The notes beneath the pieces were generated by a model. It was not told where the DNA came from. It saw nothing but the letters and a program-made list of their open reading frames with translations, and made no database searches. Both the position numbers and the translations under genes were made by a program. Below are positions 42,388 to 51,590 of a stretch of 64,000 nucleotides of DNA, piece after piece; positions within the stretch are counted from its first letter, which is position 1; each line of letters begins with the position of its first letter. This stretch comes from an uncultured Bacilli bacterium (GTDB lineage: Bacteria; Bacillota_I; Bacilli_A; RF39; UBA660), in assembly GCA_934162425.1 (NCBI GenBank), contig CAKPIS010000003.1, forward strand, positions 62,001 through 126,000. The letters are read 5' to 3'.

Positions 42388-43707
42388 TTATTTTTCCTTT
42401 ACAGCCTTTAACATTTTCTTAAATAAGTCATTTTCTGAATAATTTAATATTCCGGCTTTATATACCCTAAGTCCGTATTTTATAAGAAGATAATCTAATA
42501 AAACTAAAAGTAATATCGCAATTATTATAATTCCTATTCCAATTTCACCAGATATTAGCATACTAGGTGCTACTGTAACTGATATAAGTGGTATTATACT
42601 CATTATTTTAATAAATATAGAACCTGGAAAAGCAGATGACATTATTATTAAATAATAACCAACTACATTTATTATCATAAGTGGTGTTTGTAATTGTTGA
42701 AAATTTTCCATATTAGTTGTAACTGATGCAAGTATTCCAGCTAAAAGTGAATATGCTAAAAAGCTTAATACAATTAGCAATATTATAAGTGGAATTATAT
42801 AACCTATTTTATCTAATAAGTTACTAGTTTTAAATGTTTCTAATAAATTGCTTGCACTTGCACTATCTAAAGCACCTTTTACCATGCTAAGACCACCTGA
42901 CTTTGTAGTTAATTTTCTTACTACAAATCCAATTAAACCATATATTATAATCAAAGCACCTTGTAAAAGAACAAAGATATTACTTGCTAATACTTTAGAG
43001 AAAAAGTGTGCTTTAGCAGAAACATTACCTATTATAATTTCCATACCATGAGTTGATTTTTCTTCATTTATTTCAGCACCTATCATTTGTACTAAAAATA
43101 CTATTAACATAAAACAAGGAAGTACTATTATAAGAGAAAGTGTTGATAAAATCATTTTAGAATTTTCCTCATTCTTACTCTTATCTTTATCTATAAAACT
43201 TCTTTTTATTACAACATTACTATTTATTTTATCTAATTCATTTTTATCTATATTACTTTGACTTAAATAAATATTTCTTTTTATACTTGTTAAAATATTA
43301 GATATAGCTTGATACTTTACCAAGTCAACATAAGAATCTGTTATAAATTCTGCTTTAAATATATTATCATTATCAGGCTCTATAACAAGTAATATATCAT
43401 CTGTACCTTTTATTTTTTTCTTAGCTTTAGATAAATTATTTTCTTTAGTTATATTTAAAGAAGAATCTGTTATTAATGGTTTTATACTTTCTAATCCTTC
43501 TTTAATATTTTCATAATAAGATGAATTATCTGCTATTCTTATTTTAATATCACTAGAAAAATTACCCCCAAACATTTTAACTATACTATCTATATTTACT
43601 AAACCAATAAGTACTATAGCAAGTATTACATTAACAACAATAAACCATTTATTTTTCAACTTTTTCTTAAGACTATGTTTAACTAAAAACTTAAACTTAT
43701 TTTCCAT
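42388..43707 (-). CDS. ABC-2 type exporter permease (NatB/YhaP-like)
   Basis: 439 residues. One helix near residue 25-42, a ~125-residue extracytoplasmic domain, then five or six helices in the C-terminal half (QMIGAEINEEKSTHGMEIIIG lies in the first loop, a typical ABC-2 feature). Acts with the ATPase encoded just upstream, whose end overlaps this start. Resembles Na+ or toxic-compound extrusion permeases. Start at ATG 43707 with AGGTG six bases upstream. GTG 43716 is alternative. Confidence 0.8.
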   Translation of the reverse strand: MENKFKFLVKHSLKKKLKNKWFIVVNVILAIVLIGLVNIDSIVKMFGGNFSSDIKIRIADNSSYYENIKEGLESIKPLITDSSLNITKENNLSKAKKKIKGTDDILLVIEPDNDNIFKAEFITDSYVDLVKYQAISNILTSIKRNIYLSQSNIDKNELDKINSNVVIKRSFIDKDKSKNEENSKMILSTLSLIIVLPCFMLIVFLVQMIGAEINEEKSTHGMEIIIGNVSAKAHFFSKVLASNIFVLLQGALIIIYGLIGFVVRKLTTKSGGLSMVKGALDSASASNLLETFKTSNLLDKIGYIIPLIILLIVLSFLAYSLLAGILASVTTNMENFQQLQTPLMIINVVGYYLIIMSSAFPGSIFIKIMSIIPLISVTVAPSMLISGEIGIGIIIIAILLLVLLDYLLIKYGLRVYKAGILNYSENDLFKKMLKAVKEK

Positions 43708-44596
43708 ATGCTTCACCTACCTTTGCAACAAATATTTCTTCTAAGGAAGGTTCTTTAGTTAAATACTTAGTAATATTATTTTTCTTTTTAATATAAGAAA
43801 ATATTTCTTTATTTACACTAGAATCTTTAATATTAACGCAGTATTCATCTTTTATTTTATTTACACTTATAACTCCTTTTATTTTCTCTAGTTCCTTTTT
43901 ATTAACATCTCCACTTATTATAACCTTTTTCATTTTAAATTCATTTTTTATATCTTTTAAATATCCTTCAAGTACGGTTTTTCCTTTAACTAAAATAACT
44001 AATTTTTCACAAAAAAATTCTACATGATCCATTCTATGAGATGAAAATATTATCGATGTACCTTTTTCTTTTAATTCTAATATAACACTTTTAAATAATT
44101 CTATATTAATTGGATCAAGTCCTGAAAAAGGTTCATCTAATATAAGTAATTTAGGTTCATTAATTATTGCTGATATAAACTGTACCTTTTGCTGATTACC
44201 TTTTGATAAAGTATTTATTTTTCTATCCTTATAATCAGTAATTTCAAATCTTTCTAAAAGTTTATCTAATCTTTTAAGTATAGTTTCATTATCAAGTGAT
44301 TTTAAAGCTCCATAAAAAAGTATTTGTTCCTTAACAGTAAGCTTAGTAAGTAAGCTTCTTTCTTCTGTTAAAAAGCCTATTTTATCAGTTACATCATAAT
44401 CTATTTTTCTTCCATTAAAAGTAATAGTACCAGAACTTGGTTTAATTAAATTCATAATCATTCTAAATGTAGTTGTTTTACCAGCTCCATTAACACCTAA
44501 AAGTCCAAATATTTCTCCTTTATCCACTTTAAATGAAAGATTATCTACTGCCTTAAAATTTCCATAATATTTATCTACATTTTTAACTTCAAGCAT
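43697..44596 (-). CDS. ABC transporter ATPase (NatA/YhaQ-like)
   Basis: 299 residues. Walker A GLLGVNGAGKTTTFRMI, signature LSKGNQQKVQ, Walker B LLILDEPFSGLDP, switch His in IIFSSHRMDH, and a C-terminal ~85-residue regulatory extension. Drives the ABC-2 permease encoded next. The gene overlaps the end of the M16 peptidase gene by 8 bases, so peptidases and exporter are translated together. Confidence 0.9.
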   Translation of the reverse strand: MLEVKNVDKYYGNFKAVDNLSFKVDKGEIFGLLGVNGAGKTTTFRMIMNLIKPSSGTITFNGRKIDYDVTDKIGFLTEERSLLTKLTVKEQILFYGALKSLDNETILKRLDKLLERFEITDYKDRKINTLSKGNQQKVQFISAIINEPKLLILDEPFSGLDPINIELFKSVILELKEKGTSIIFSSHRMDHVEFFCEKLVILVKGKTVLEGYLKDIKNEFKMKKVIISGDVNKKELEKIKGVISVNKIKDEYCVNIKDSSVNKEIFSYIKKKNNITKYLTKEPSLEEIFVAKVGEAYGK

Positions 44597-45893
44597 TATT
44601 TTCTCCTTCTTTTTTATCTATAATTACCGTACAATAATTAGAAAAGTCTAGCTTATTTATAGTTTTAATAAAATCTTCATAGTTAAGTTTTTCATAATAG
44701 TCATATAAATTATCTAATATTTTACCATAATTATGATAAGAACTTCTTATAAAACCAGCTGCATCAAACACATTAGAAAATCCCTTTATATACTGAGCTA
44801 AATAATTTTTCTTAAATAAATTAAAGAAATATTTCATATCAGTTTTTTCATTTAATTTATCACTTAATCTTTTATCTAATGCATCTTTATCTATTACATC
44901 TGAAAAGAAATTAATAATAAAAGTATTATTTAAATCTTTAAAGAACATAATATCATAATCAAAATAAGAATTTATTATATTATCTTTAATTAATTCTTTA
45001 GAAAAAGATGATGTTTCTCCAAAAAGTATTCTTAAGTATATATTTATATATCTTTTAAACATAAAGTCATCCATATCATTTAATTTTTTATGATTCATTT
45101 TATAAAGATAACCTATTTTTTTAGTATTAACATCACGTTTATATACTTTTTCTTTAACTCGAATGCTTAATGGTTCTTCTTTTTCTTCTTGTTTTATATT
45201 TATATTTTTCTTAAATTCTTTTTTACTTTGATTTTCTTTTATTAGGGAAAGTGTTTTTTCTTCATCTATATCTCCTACTATAACAAGATACATATTAGAT
45301 GGATTATAAAAAGTATTATAACACTTATATAAATCTTCTTTTGTTATCTTATCTATTGAACTTTTAGTACCTATTATACTATCTTTATAATATATATTAT
45401 TAAGACCATTATTTATTAGTTTTTCATATAAGAAAAGATTAGTATTATCATGTCTCATATCCATTTCTTGACCAATTATTCCTTTTTCTTTTTCTACCGT
45501 TTCATCTGTAAAATAAGGTGATTGTACAAAGTCTATTAATGTAGTTAAGCACTTATCAAAGTTATCCACAGTATCAAAATAATAATAAGTCTTTTCATAA
45601 CTAGTTGCAGCATTAACATAAGCTCCGTTATCTTCAAATACTTTAAAAACATTTTCATTTTCGTTTGATTCAAATAACTTATGTTCCAAAAAGTGTGCTA
45701 TTCCAAGAGGAAATCTTTTTAAAGAATCACTACCTTCTGGTACAAAATTATTATTTATAGAACCATACCTAGTTTCAAAACAAGCATATTTTTTTACAAA
45801 GCCTTTCATTTTATATATAAATACTTTAAGTCCATTATCTAATGTTTCTTCGTATATTACTTCATCTAATTTTGATAACTTAATCTTCTTCAT
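44589..45893 (-). CDS. M16 family zinc peptidase, catalytic subunit (YmfH-like)
   Basis: 434 residues. Inverse zinc motif HxxEH in IAHFLEHKLFE (about residue 67) and the distal Glu in EKGIIGQEMDM. Two-lobed M16 fold. Together with the upstream paralogue, which lacks these residues, it forms the usual hetero-pair (Bacillus YmfF/YmfH, also like AlbE/AlbF). Degrades or processes peptides in the cytoplasm or at the membrane. Start at ATG 45893 preceded by AAGGAA. A longer frame to 45914 would run 35 bases into the upstream gene. Confidence 0.85.
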   Translation of the reverse strand: MKKIKLSKLDEVIYEETLDNGLKVFIYKMKGFVKKYACFETRYGSINNNFVPEGSDSLKRFPLGIAHFLEHKLFESNENENVFKVFEDNGAYVNAATSYEKTYYYFDTVDNFDKCLTTLIDFVQSPYFTDETVEKEKGIIGQEMDMRHDNTNLFLYEKLINNGLNNIYYKDSIIGTKSSIDKITKEDLYKCYNTFYNPSNMYLVIVGDIDEEKTLSLIKENQSKKEFKKNINIKQEEKEEPLSIRVKEKVYKRDVNTKKIGYLYKMNHKKLNDMDDFMFKRYINIYLRILFGETSSFSKELIKDNIINSYFDYDIMFFKDLNNTFIINFFSDVIDKDALDKRLSDKLNEKTDMKYFFNLFKKNYLAQYIKGFSNVFDAAGFIRSSYHNYGKILDNLYDYYEKLNYEDFIKTINKLDFSNYCTVIIDKKEGENNA

Positions 45894-47133
45894 TATTATC
45901 ATTTCCTTCCACAAAATAAATACAATCTGCCTTTATTTTTTTAAATACCTTTTTTAAATCATCTATAGAAACATTATTAAATAATTTTATTCTTGCCTCT
46001 AAATCTTCTTCCTCGTTAAATTCTTTATAGTAATTAAGAGATGATAATGCACTTATATAATCATAATTTTCCATTAAAGATGATGTAATATCTTTTTTAG
46101 CTATCATAAGCTCTTCATCTTTTATTGTCTTCATATTATTAAATATATCTAATATAAGTTTATATACTTTATCAAAGTTATTTTTATCTATACCAGCATA
46201 AACACTTAATATGCTATCTGCTTTATCATATTTTGAATAACAATAGTATGCAAGTGACTCTTTTTCTCTTATAATATCAAAACATCTAGAAGTTGCACCA
46301 CCACCTAATATTCTAGAGAAAATAGGAACTACATAACTTCTTTCATATTTAGTTAAATTAAAGCATTTAAACCCTACAAATATAACAGAACCTATACAAT
46401 CTATAGTTTCTTTTTTTATTAATACTTCTTTTTTATTTTCTCTATTTTCTACGTATTTTTGAAAATTATACTTTTTAGACTTAACGTTTTTTAAAATATC
46501 ATTAGCATACTTTTTATAATCAAAATCTCCAACTAATATAAGTTTTACTTCACTATTATTAATCATATTCTTATATTCTTCATAAAGATTTTTTTCATTT
46601 ATTTTTTCTAGATCATCTAAATTTTTAAAATAAGAATAAGCTTTAGTATCATCTAAAGTTTTTAACATGTTTTTATAGCAATAGTTCCTAGTATCTTCTT
46701 TTTCATTTAAAAGTTCTGTCTTTAAAACTTTATAACATAAATCAAACGTTTCTTTATCAAATTCATTATTACTTGCATTTGGATTAAATAAGATTTCTTT
46801 AAATGTATCTACTACTTTTTCTATTACATTATCATTTACGTATTTATCATTTATACAAGAAAAACTAAATGAATTTATTATACTATTTCCATATCCTGTG
46901 TATGATGATTCATAATCTGATCCATAATTTTCTAAATTAACAATATTTAACTTCTCATTAGTATTATATTTCTTGCACGATTTAACAAGTAGTCTATTAA
47001 TTAAACATCTTTTAGTTATAATATCTTTTTTAATTGGAGATGTAAAATATATTTGTCCATATACTGTTTTAAACTTATTTGTTTTAATATAAGTTACATC
47101 TATATTATTAACTTTATCCTTTATAATCAACAT
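45880..47133 (-). CDS. M16 family peptidase-like protein, non-catalytic subunit (YmfF-like)
   Basis: 417 residues. Homologous fold (SSYTGYGNSIINSFSFSC, LVGDFDYKKYAND, RILGGGATSRCFDIIREKESLAYYCYSKYD) but no HxxEH near the N-terminus. The ending R-x-x-x-S-L-A-Y-Y segment is the substrate-binding Arg/Tyr motif of inactive M16 partners. Acts with the catalytic subunit encoded next (14-base overlap). ATG 47133 follows the deoD stop by 15 bases. Confidence 0.85.
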   Translation of the reverse strand: MLIIKDKVNNIDVTYIKTNKFKTVYGQIYFTSPIKKDIITKRCLINRLLVKSCKKYNTNEKLNIVNLENYGSDYESSYTGYGNSIINSFSFSCINDKYVNDNVIEKVVDTFKEILFNPNASNNEFDKETFDLCYKVLKTELLNEKEDTRNYCYKNMLKTLDDTKAYSYFKNLDDLEKINEKNLYEEYKNMINNSEVKLILVGDFDYKKYANDILKNVKSKKYNFQKYVENRENKKEVLIKKETIDCIGSVIFVGFKCFNLTKYERSYVVPIFSRILGGGATSRCFDIIREKESLAYYCYSKYDKADSILSVYAGIDKNNFDKVYKLILDIFNNMKTIKDEELMIAKKDITSSLMENYDYISALSSLNYYKEFNEEEDLEARIKLFNNVSIDDLKKVFKKIKADCIYFVEGNDNNEED

Positions 47134-47148
47134 TTAAGTAATTCCTTT

Positions 47149-47853
47149 CTATAATATACTTTCTAATGCTAATAAAATCATATCATCAAAGGAGGTTTGT
47201 CTATCCATACTAGGTAATTCTTCTTTCGTTACTATATTATCTGATACAGTTAAAATTGAACTTGCTTTTTTATTAAATATATTAGCATTATGAAATAATG
47301 CAAAAGTCTCCATTTCTACTGCAATGCACCCATATTCATTATATAAAGTACTTGGTTTTACTACATCACTATAAAATACATCAGTTGAATAAACTATTCC
47401 ATCTAATAATCTTATATTCATATTATGTGATGCTTTTTTTATTTTATCATTTAACTCTTTATTACTACTTAATATAACTTTATCTGATCCACTTTGATAT
47501 TTAGCATAATTTGAATCAGAATATGAGCTATTAACTAATATAACATCTCTTAATTTAATTTTATCAGTTGTTGCACCACAAGAACCTATTCTAATTATTT
47601 CATCTACATCATAAAATTTAAATAATTCATATGTATAAATTCCAACTGATGGATTACCCATACCATGTGCCATAACAGTTACTCTTTTATTTTTATAATA
47701 TCCTGTATAGGCATACATTCCTCTTACTTTATTAACTAATTTATAATCAGTTAAATATTTTTCTGCTATATACTTTGCTCTTAATGGATCTCCTGGCATT
47801 ATAACAGTTTTACTAATATCTTCTTTTTTAGCTTCATTATGTGCTGTTGGCAT
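47149..47853 (-). CDS. deoD: Purine nucleoside phosphorylase (DeoD type)
   Basis: 234 residues, family length. MPTAHNEA start, phosphate-binding VIMPGDPLRAKYIAE, GMGNPSVGIY, RIGSCGA, and purine site VEMETFALF with SDNIV (the Asp in VSDN). Cleaves purine ribo- and deoxyribonucleosides with phosphate. Start at ATG 47853, nine bases after GAGGAG. The frame extends to 47892 without a better site. First gene of the operon with the M16 pair and exporter. Confidence 0.95.
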   Translation of the reverse strand: MPTAHNEAKKEDISKTVIMPGDPLRAKYIAEKYLTDYKLVNKVRGMYAYTGYYKNKRVTVMAHGMGNPSVGIYTYELFKFYDVDEIIRIGSCGATTDKIKLRDVILVNSSYSDSNYAKYQSGSDKVILSSNKELNDKIKKASHNMNIRLLDGIVYSTDVFYSDVVKPSTLYNEYGCIAVEMETFALFHNANIFNKKASSILTVSDNIVTKEELPSMDRQTSFDDMILLALESIL

Positions 47854-47880
47854 ATTTAAAAACTCCTCTCTTTTAATAAG

Positions 47881-47925
47881 ATTATAACACAAATATCTTG
47901 ATATATTTATATTATGTGCTAAAAT
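47881..47925. promoter_or_regulatory. Divergent promoters of deoD and the 47958 peptidase gene
   Basis: Minus: TATAAT at 47881-47886 preceded by TGT. Plus: TTGATA (47898-47903), 16-bp spacer ending TGTGC, TAAAAT (47920-47925). The two promoters are back to back. Confidence 0.55.
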
Positions 47926-47957
47926 AAATTAACGTATTTATAAATGAGGGGAATATA

Positions 47958-49004
47958 ATGAAAAAATATAAGTTTGATAAAAAAAAACTAATTAAAGACT
48001 TTTTCGACTTAAAAAAGGAAATTAATCAAAGTAATATAGATGAAGTTTTAATTGGTAATTATTATTTATTATCTATTAAAGAAATTTTGTTTAGAGATTT
48101 TTTTCCAAATAAATTACCTTACTTTTTTACTTCGGATAAAAAGTTAAAGAATAATGTAACTGATACAATAAGAGCATACTCTACAAAGTTTCAAAACGAT
48201 ATAATTAAAAAAAGTGTAGATGAATTAAATATTAGTGAACAAATAATATTTGATGACATTATAGAAAAAGAAATTTCACTTAAAAATCAGTTTTTTTTAA
48301 TAAATAAAAATTTTTCTAAAGAAAATAGTTTAAAAGAAGCTCATAATGATATGTTTAATTCTGCTAATCATCAACTTTGTATATCTAGTATTAATGATAA
48401 TTATTTTGCCCCTACAAACAACGAATACTATATTAAAGTTAAAAATAATAATGTATTAAGTGATTATATTGCACTAAGTCATGAAATTGGTCATTTAGAT
48501 GAATACATACTTACTAATAATAGAATAAGTAAAAGTATGGTGTTAAATGATAAATATAAAATTAATAACTATGAAGAAGTATATAGTCTATTTTATGAAC
48601 TTATTTCAGTATATAATTTATATAAAGATAAATATATAACAAAGATGCAAATGTCCTATTATTTAAATGAAATTAAAGAAGTTAATACCCTTGATATAGA
48701 GTATTACATACTATGTTTAGATTGTATAAATGGTATTTATAATGATAATTTTAAATATGTTAAATTATTAAAAACTAATATTCAAGATATTTCTATGTAC
48801 TATTATTCTTATTTAATAGCAGTTAGTTTATTTGAAAAATATATCATAGATGAAGAAAAAGCTTTTTACAGTTTAAATTATTTAGTCAATAATATAACTC
48901 CTAATAATGAATCTAAAGTTTTAAAATATTGTGATATAGATTTATTTAATTTAAGAGAAGTAAAAAATCATATTAATAAAATCAAAAGAAACAGCAAAAA
49001 TTAA
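47958..49004 (+). CDS. M3-like metallopeptidase
   Basis: 348 residues. Zinc motif HExxH in ALSHEIGHLDEY (near residue 178), with a downstream Glu-rich helix YEEVYSLFYELISVY that fits the third ligand of M3/oligoendopeptidase-like enzymes. It is about half the length of oligoendopeptidase F, so only the catalytic half is recognisable. No signal peptide, so cytoplasmic. GAGGGG precedes ATG 47958 by six bases. Divergent from deoD. Confidence 0.65.
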   Translation: MKKYKFDKKKLIKDFFDLKKEINQSNIDEVLIGNYYLLSIKEILFRDFFPNKLPYFFTSDKKLKNNVTDTIRAYSTKFQNDIIKKSVDELNISEQIIFDDIIEKEISLKNQFFLINKNFSKENSLKEAHNDMFNSANHQLCISSINDNYFAPTNNEYYIKVKNNNVLSDYIALSHEIGHLDEYILTNNRISKSMVLNDKYKINNYEEVYSLFYELISVYNLYKDKYITKMQMSYYLNEIKEVNTLDIEYYILCLDCINGIYNDNFKYVKLLKTNIQDISMYYYSYLIAVSLFEKYIIDEEKAFYSLNYLVNNITPNNESKVLKYCDIDLFNLREVKNHINKIKRNSKN

Positions 49005-49020
49005 TTACTGTTTCTTTATT
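48988..49020 (+). terminator. Terminator of the M3-like peptidase gene
   Basis: GAAACAG (48988-48994) pairs with CTGTTTC (49008-49014), then TTTATTTT. The stop codon lies in the loop. Confidence 0.8.
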
Positions 49021-51465
49021 TTATGCACTTTTTATCTCTACTGTTGCATTAGGTTTTATTGCCTCAAGTAGTGTTTTACATTCGCTATCTTTAACGTAGA
49101 ATGTTATATCACCTATTTGTCCTAGCATACTTTTAAATATATCTTTTTCATAAGTTTTGCTATTAACTAATGAAAAATCTATTTCTTTTAACTGTGAACA
49201 GTAAAGAAATGCATTATCTACGTTAGTTAATACTAGTGGATTCCAATTATTTAATTTTAAATTTATCAATCCTGGGCAAGCATAAAACATTTTTTCTATT
49301 GTAGTTACATTTTGAATATTAAAATTACTTAAATCAATTTCTCCTAATTTTGAACAACTTTGAAACATACTTGTCATATTTGTTACATTTGATGTGTCAA
49401 AACTTGCTACATTAATACTTGCTAATTTTGAACAACTTTGAAACATACTTGCCATATTTGTTACTTTGCTAGTATTAAAATTTGATACATCAATACTTAC
49501 TAGTTTTGAACATCCATAAAACATTGAACTCATATTTGTTACACTTGATGTATCAAAATTAGATAAATCAAGAGCACCCTCAAGTGATGAGCAACCATAA
49601 AATATACTTGATGTATTAGTTGCAGAAGGTGCATTAAATCCTTCCATGTTTAATGTTATTAACTTTGATTTCCCATTAAACATAGAAGATAAATTTGTTA
49701 CATTTGGTATATTCCAATTGTTTATACTTATACTTTCTATATTTAAGGTTCTCTCTGCTCCAAACATATTAGATACATCACTTAATACTGGTGCACTAAA
49801 ATTATTCATTTCTATACTGTTAATATTATTTGTGTATCTAAATAAATTATTTATATTTGTTAACTTTTCTGCATTCCAGTTATTTAATTTTAAATTTATT
49901 AATCCAGGACAAGACCAAAACAATTTTTCAATTGTAGTTACATTTTGCATATTAAAATTACTTAAATCAATTTCTCCTAATTTTGAACAGTTTTGAAACA
50001 TACTTGTCATATTTGTTACATTTGATGTGTCAAAACTTGCTACATTAATACTTGCTAATTTTGAACAACTTTGAAACATACTTGCCATATTTGTTACTTT
50101 GCTAGTATTAAAATTTGATACATCAATACTTACTAGTTTTGAACATCCATAAAACATTGAACTCATATTTGTTACACTTGATGTATCAAAATTAGATAAA
50201 TCAAGAGCACCCTCAAGTGATGAGCAACCATAAAATATACTTGATGTATTAGTTGCAGAAGGTGCATTAAATCCTTCCATGTTTAATGTTATTAACTTTG
50301 ATTTCCCATTAAACATAGAAGATAAATTTGTTACATTTGGTATATTCCAATTGTTTATACTTATACTTTCTATATTTAAGGTTCTCTCTGCTCCAAACAT
50401 ATTAGATACATCACTTAATACTGGTGCACTAAAATTATTCATTTCTATACTGTTAATATTATTTGTGTATCTAAATAAATTATTTATATTTGTTAACTTT
50501 TCTGCATTCCAGTTATTTAATTTTAAATTTATTAATCCAGGACAAGACCAAAACAATTTTTCAATTGTAGTTACATTTTGCATATTAAAATTACTTAAAT
50601 CAATTTCTCCTAATTTTGAACAGTTTTGAAACATACTTGTCATATTTGTTACAACGTCTGTTGTAACTAAATTATCAAAATCAAGAGTAATCATATTAGT
50701 AAATTTTTGAAATAAATAACTTGCTTCTGATAACTTTATCTCTCCGTAACCAGATATATATAACTCATATAAATCATTAGAGTCATTATCTAATGTATAT
50801 GCCATAACAGATCCATCTTTATTTAATGATGCATCCCATGCTTCTATAGCAGAACTTGGTACTTCAATTGTAGGCATAAATTTAATACTTTCTACTTTAC
50901 TTCTATCAAATGATGAATTATTTACAAATGAACTAGAACTTCCTTTAGCAAGCACAGACTCTGCTTTTATAAAATTAAATCTAATTACTGAATCAAGATT
51001 TTTACTTTCTTCGTTATAACTACTCCATTTATATGTTAATTCTATTTTCTTTTCTTCTCCCTTATTTATCATATATGGTAACTTTTCATTTAACTCATAT
51101 GTTATACCATCATTATTATAATTTATATTATCAAGAAAGCTTAAATTCATTGGTACATTACCTGTATTTGTTATTGTAACTTGATATGTTATAGATGAGT
51201 TAGCTTCATTTAACGTTATACCTGTTTTTATTCTATCTTTAGAATAACTACTATTATAGTTTTCAAGTCCGTTAAAAGCACTTCCTACTAACTTTATATC
51301 TGTTATTCTTATACTTTCTTCTACTCTAAATACAGCTTCACTTGTTATATTTAATTTCTGATTAAGAGAACTATATCCTACACTTAAAAATACTATAAAT
51401 AAAAAAACTAAAGGTAATAAAATGTTTACTTTAGAATTATTTTTATATCTTTTTCTAAATTTCAT
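49021..51465 (-). CDS. BspA-like (DUF285) surface protein with SipW-type leader and a duplicated repeat block
   Basis: 814 residues. Hydrophobic leader ending LSVGYSSLNQKLNITSEAVF, similar in form to SipW-processed TasA-type leaders, an Ig-like domain, then ~25-residue leucine-rich BspA/DUF285 repeats (pattern NMTSMFQNCSKLGEIDLSNF). A 211-residue block is present twice, encoded by identical 633-bp sequences, followed by a partial third. BspA-type proteins bind fibronectin or other host and bacterial surfaces. Probably exported and processed by the 19503 peptidase (inferred). Start at ATG 51465 after AGAGGTG. Confidence 0.85.
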   Translation of the reverse strand: MKFRKRYKNNSKVNILLPLVFLFIVFLSVGYSSLNQKLNITSEAVFRVEESIRITDIKLVGSAFNGLENYNSSYSKDRIKTGITLNEANSSITYQVTITNTGNVPMNLSFLDNINYNNDGITYELNEKLPYMINKGEEKKIELTYKWSSYNEESKNLDSVIRFNFIKAESVLAKGSSSSFVNNSSFDRSKVESIKFMPTIEVPSSAIEAWDASLNKDGSVMAYTLDNDSNDLYELYISGYGEIKLSEASYLFQKFTNMITLDFDNLVTTDVVTNMTSMFQNCSKLGEIDLSNFNMQNVTTIEKLFWSCPGLINLKLNNWNAEKLTNINNLFRYTNNINSIEMNNFSAPVLSDVSNMFGAERTLNIESISINNWNIPNVTNLSSMFNGKSKLITLNMEGFNAPSATNTSSIFYGCSSLEGALDLSNFDTSSVTNMSSMFYGCSKLVSIDVSNFNTSKVTNMASMFQSCSKLASINVASFDTSNVTNMTSMFQNCSKLGEIDLSNFNMQNVTTIEKLFWSCPGLINLKLNNWNAEKLTNINNLFRYTNNINSIEMNNFSAPVLSDVSNMFGAERTLNIESISINNWNIPNVTNLSSMFNGKSKLITLNMEGFNAPSATNTSSIFYGCSSLEGALDLSNFDTSSVTNMSSMFYGCSKLVSIDVSNFNTSKVTNMASMFQSCSKLASINVASFDTSNVTNMTSMFQSCSKLGEIDLSNFNIQNVTTIEKMFYACPGLINLKLNNWNPLVLTNVDNAFLYCSQLKEIDFSLVNSKTYEKDIFKSMLGQIGDITFYVKDSECKTLLEAIKPNATVEIKSA
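49388..50653. repeat. Tandem duplication, two identical 633-bp units
   Basis: Units 49388-50020 and 50021-50653. I compared them throughout and saw no difference, including third codon positions. A shorter related block precedes the first unit. Confidence 0.9.
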
Positions 51466-51489
51466 TTTATCACCTCTACTTTCCATTTA

Positions 51490-51518
51490 ATAATAACATT
51501 AGACTTATTTTAGGTCAA
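51490..51518 (-). promoter_or_regulatory. Promoter of the BspA-like gene
   Basis: Minus-strand TTGACC (51513-51518), 17-bp spacer, TATTAT (51490-51495). Confidence 0.65.
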
Positions 51519-51559
51519 CATATTCCATTAAAGTATTTTACCAAATTTTTGATATTTAA

Positions 51560-51590
51560 AACAAAAAAAAGAGAAATTAACCTTCCTCTT
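51560..51590 (-). terminator. Terminator after ftsK
   Basis: AGAGAAA (51570-51576) pairs with TTCCTCT (51583-51589) with a G-U. T8 tract on the minus strand. Confidence 0.65.

Noticed and set aside
49646..50629. Two identical plus-strand 116-codon ORFs within the BspA-like gene
   Set aside because: They are antisense shadows of the duplicated minus-strand repeat, with no ribosome sites.
49388..50653. Tandem repeats as a CRISPR array
   Set aside because: Unit is 633 bp and coding (BspA repeats), with no short repeat-spacer pattern.
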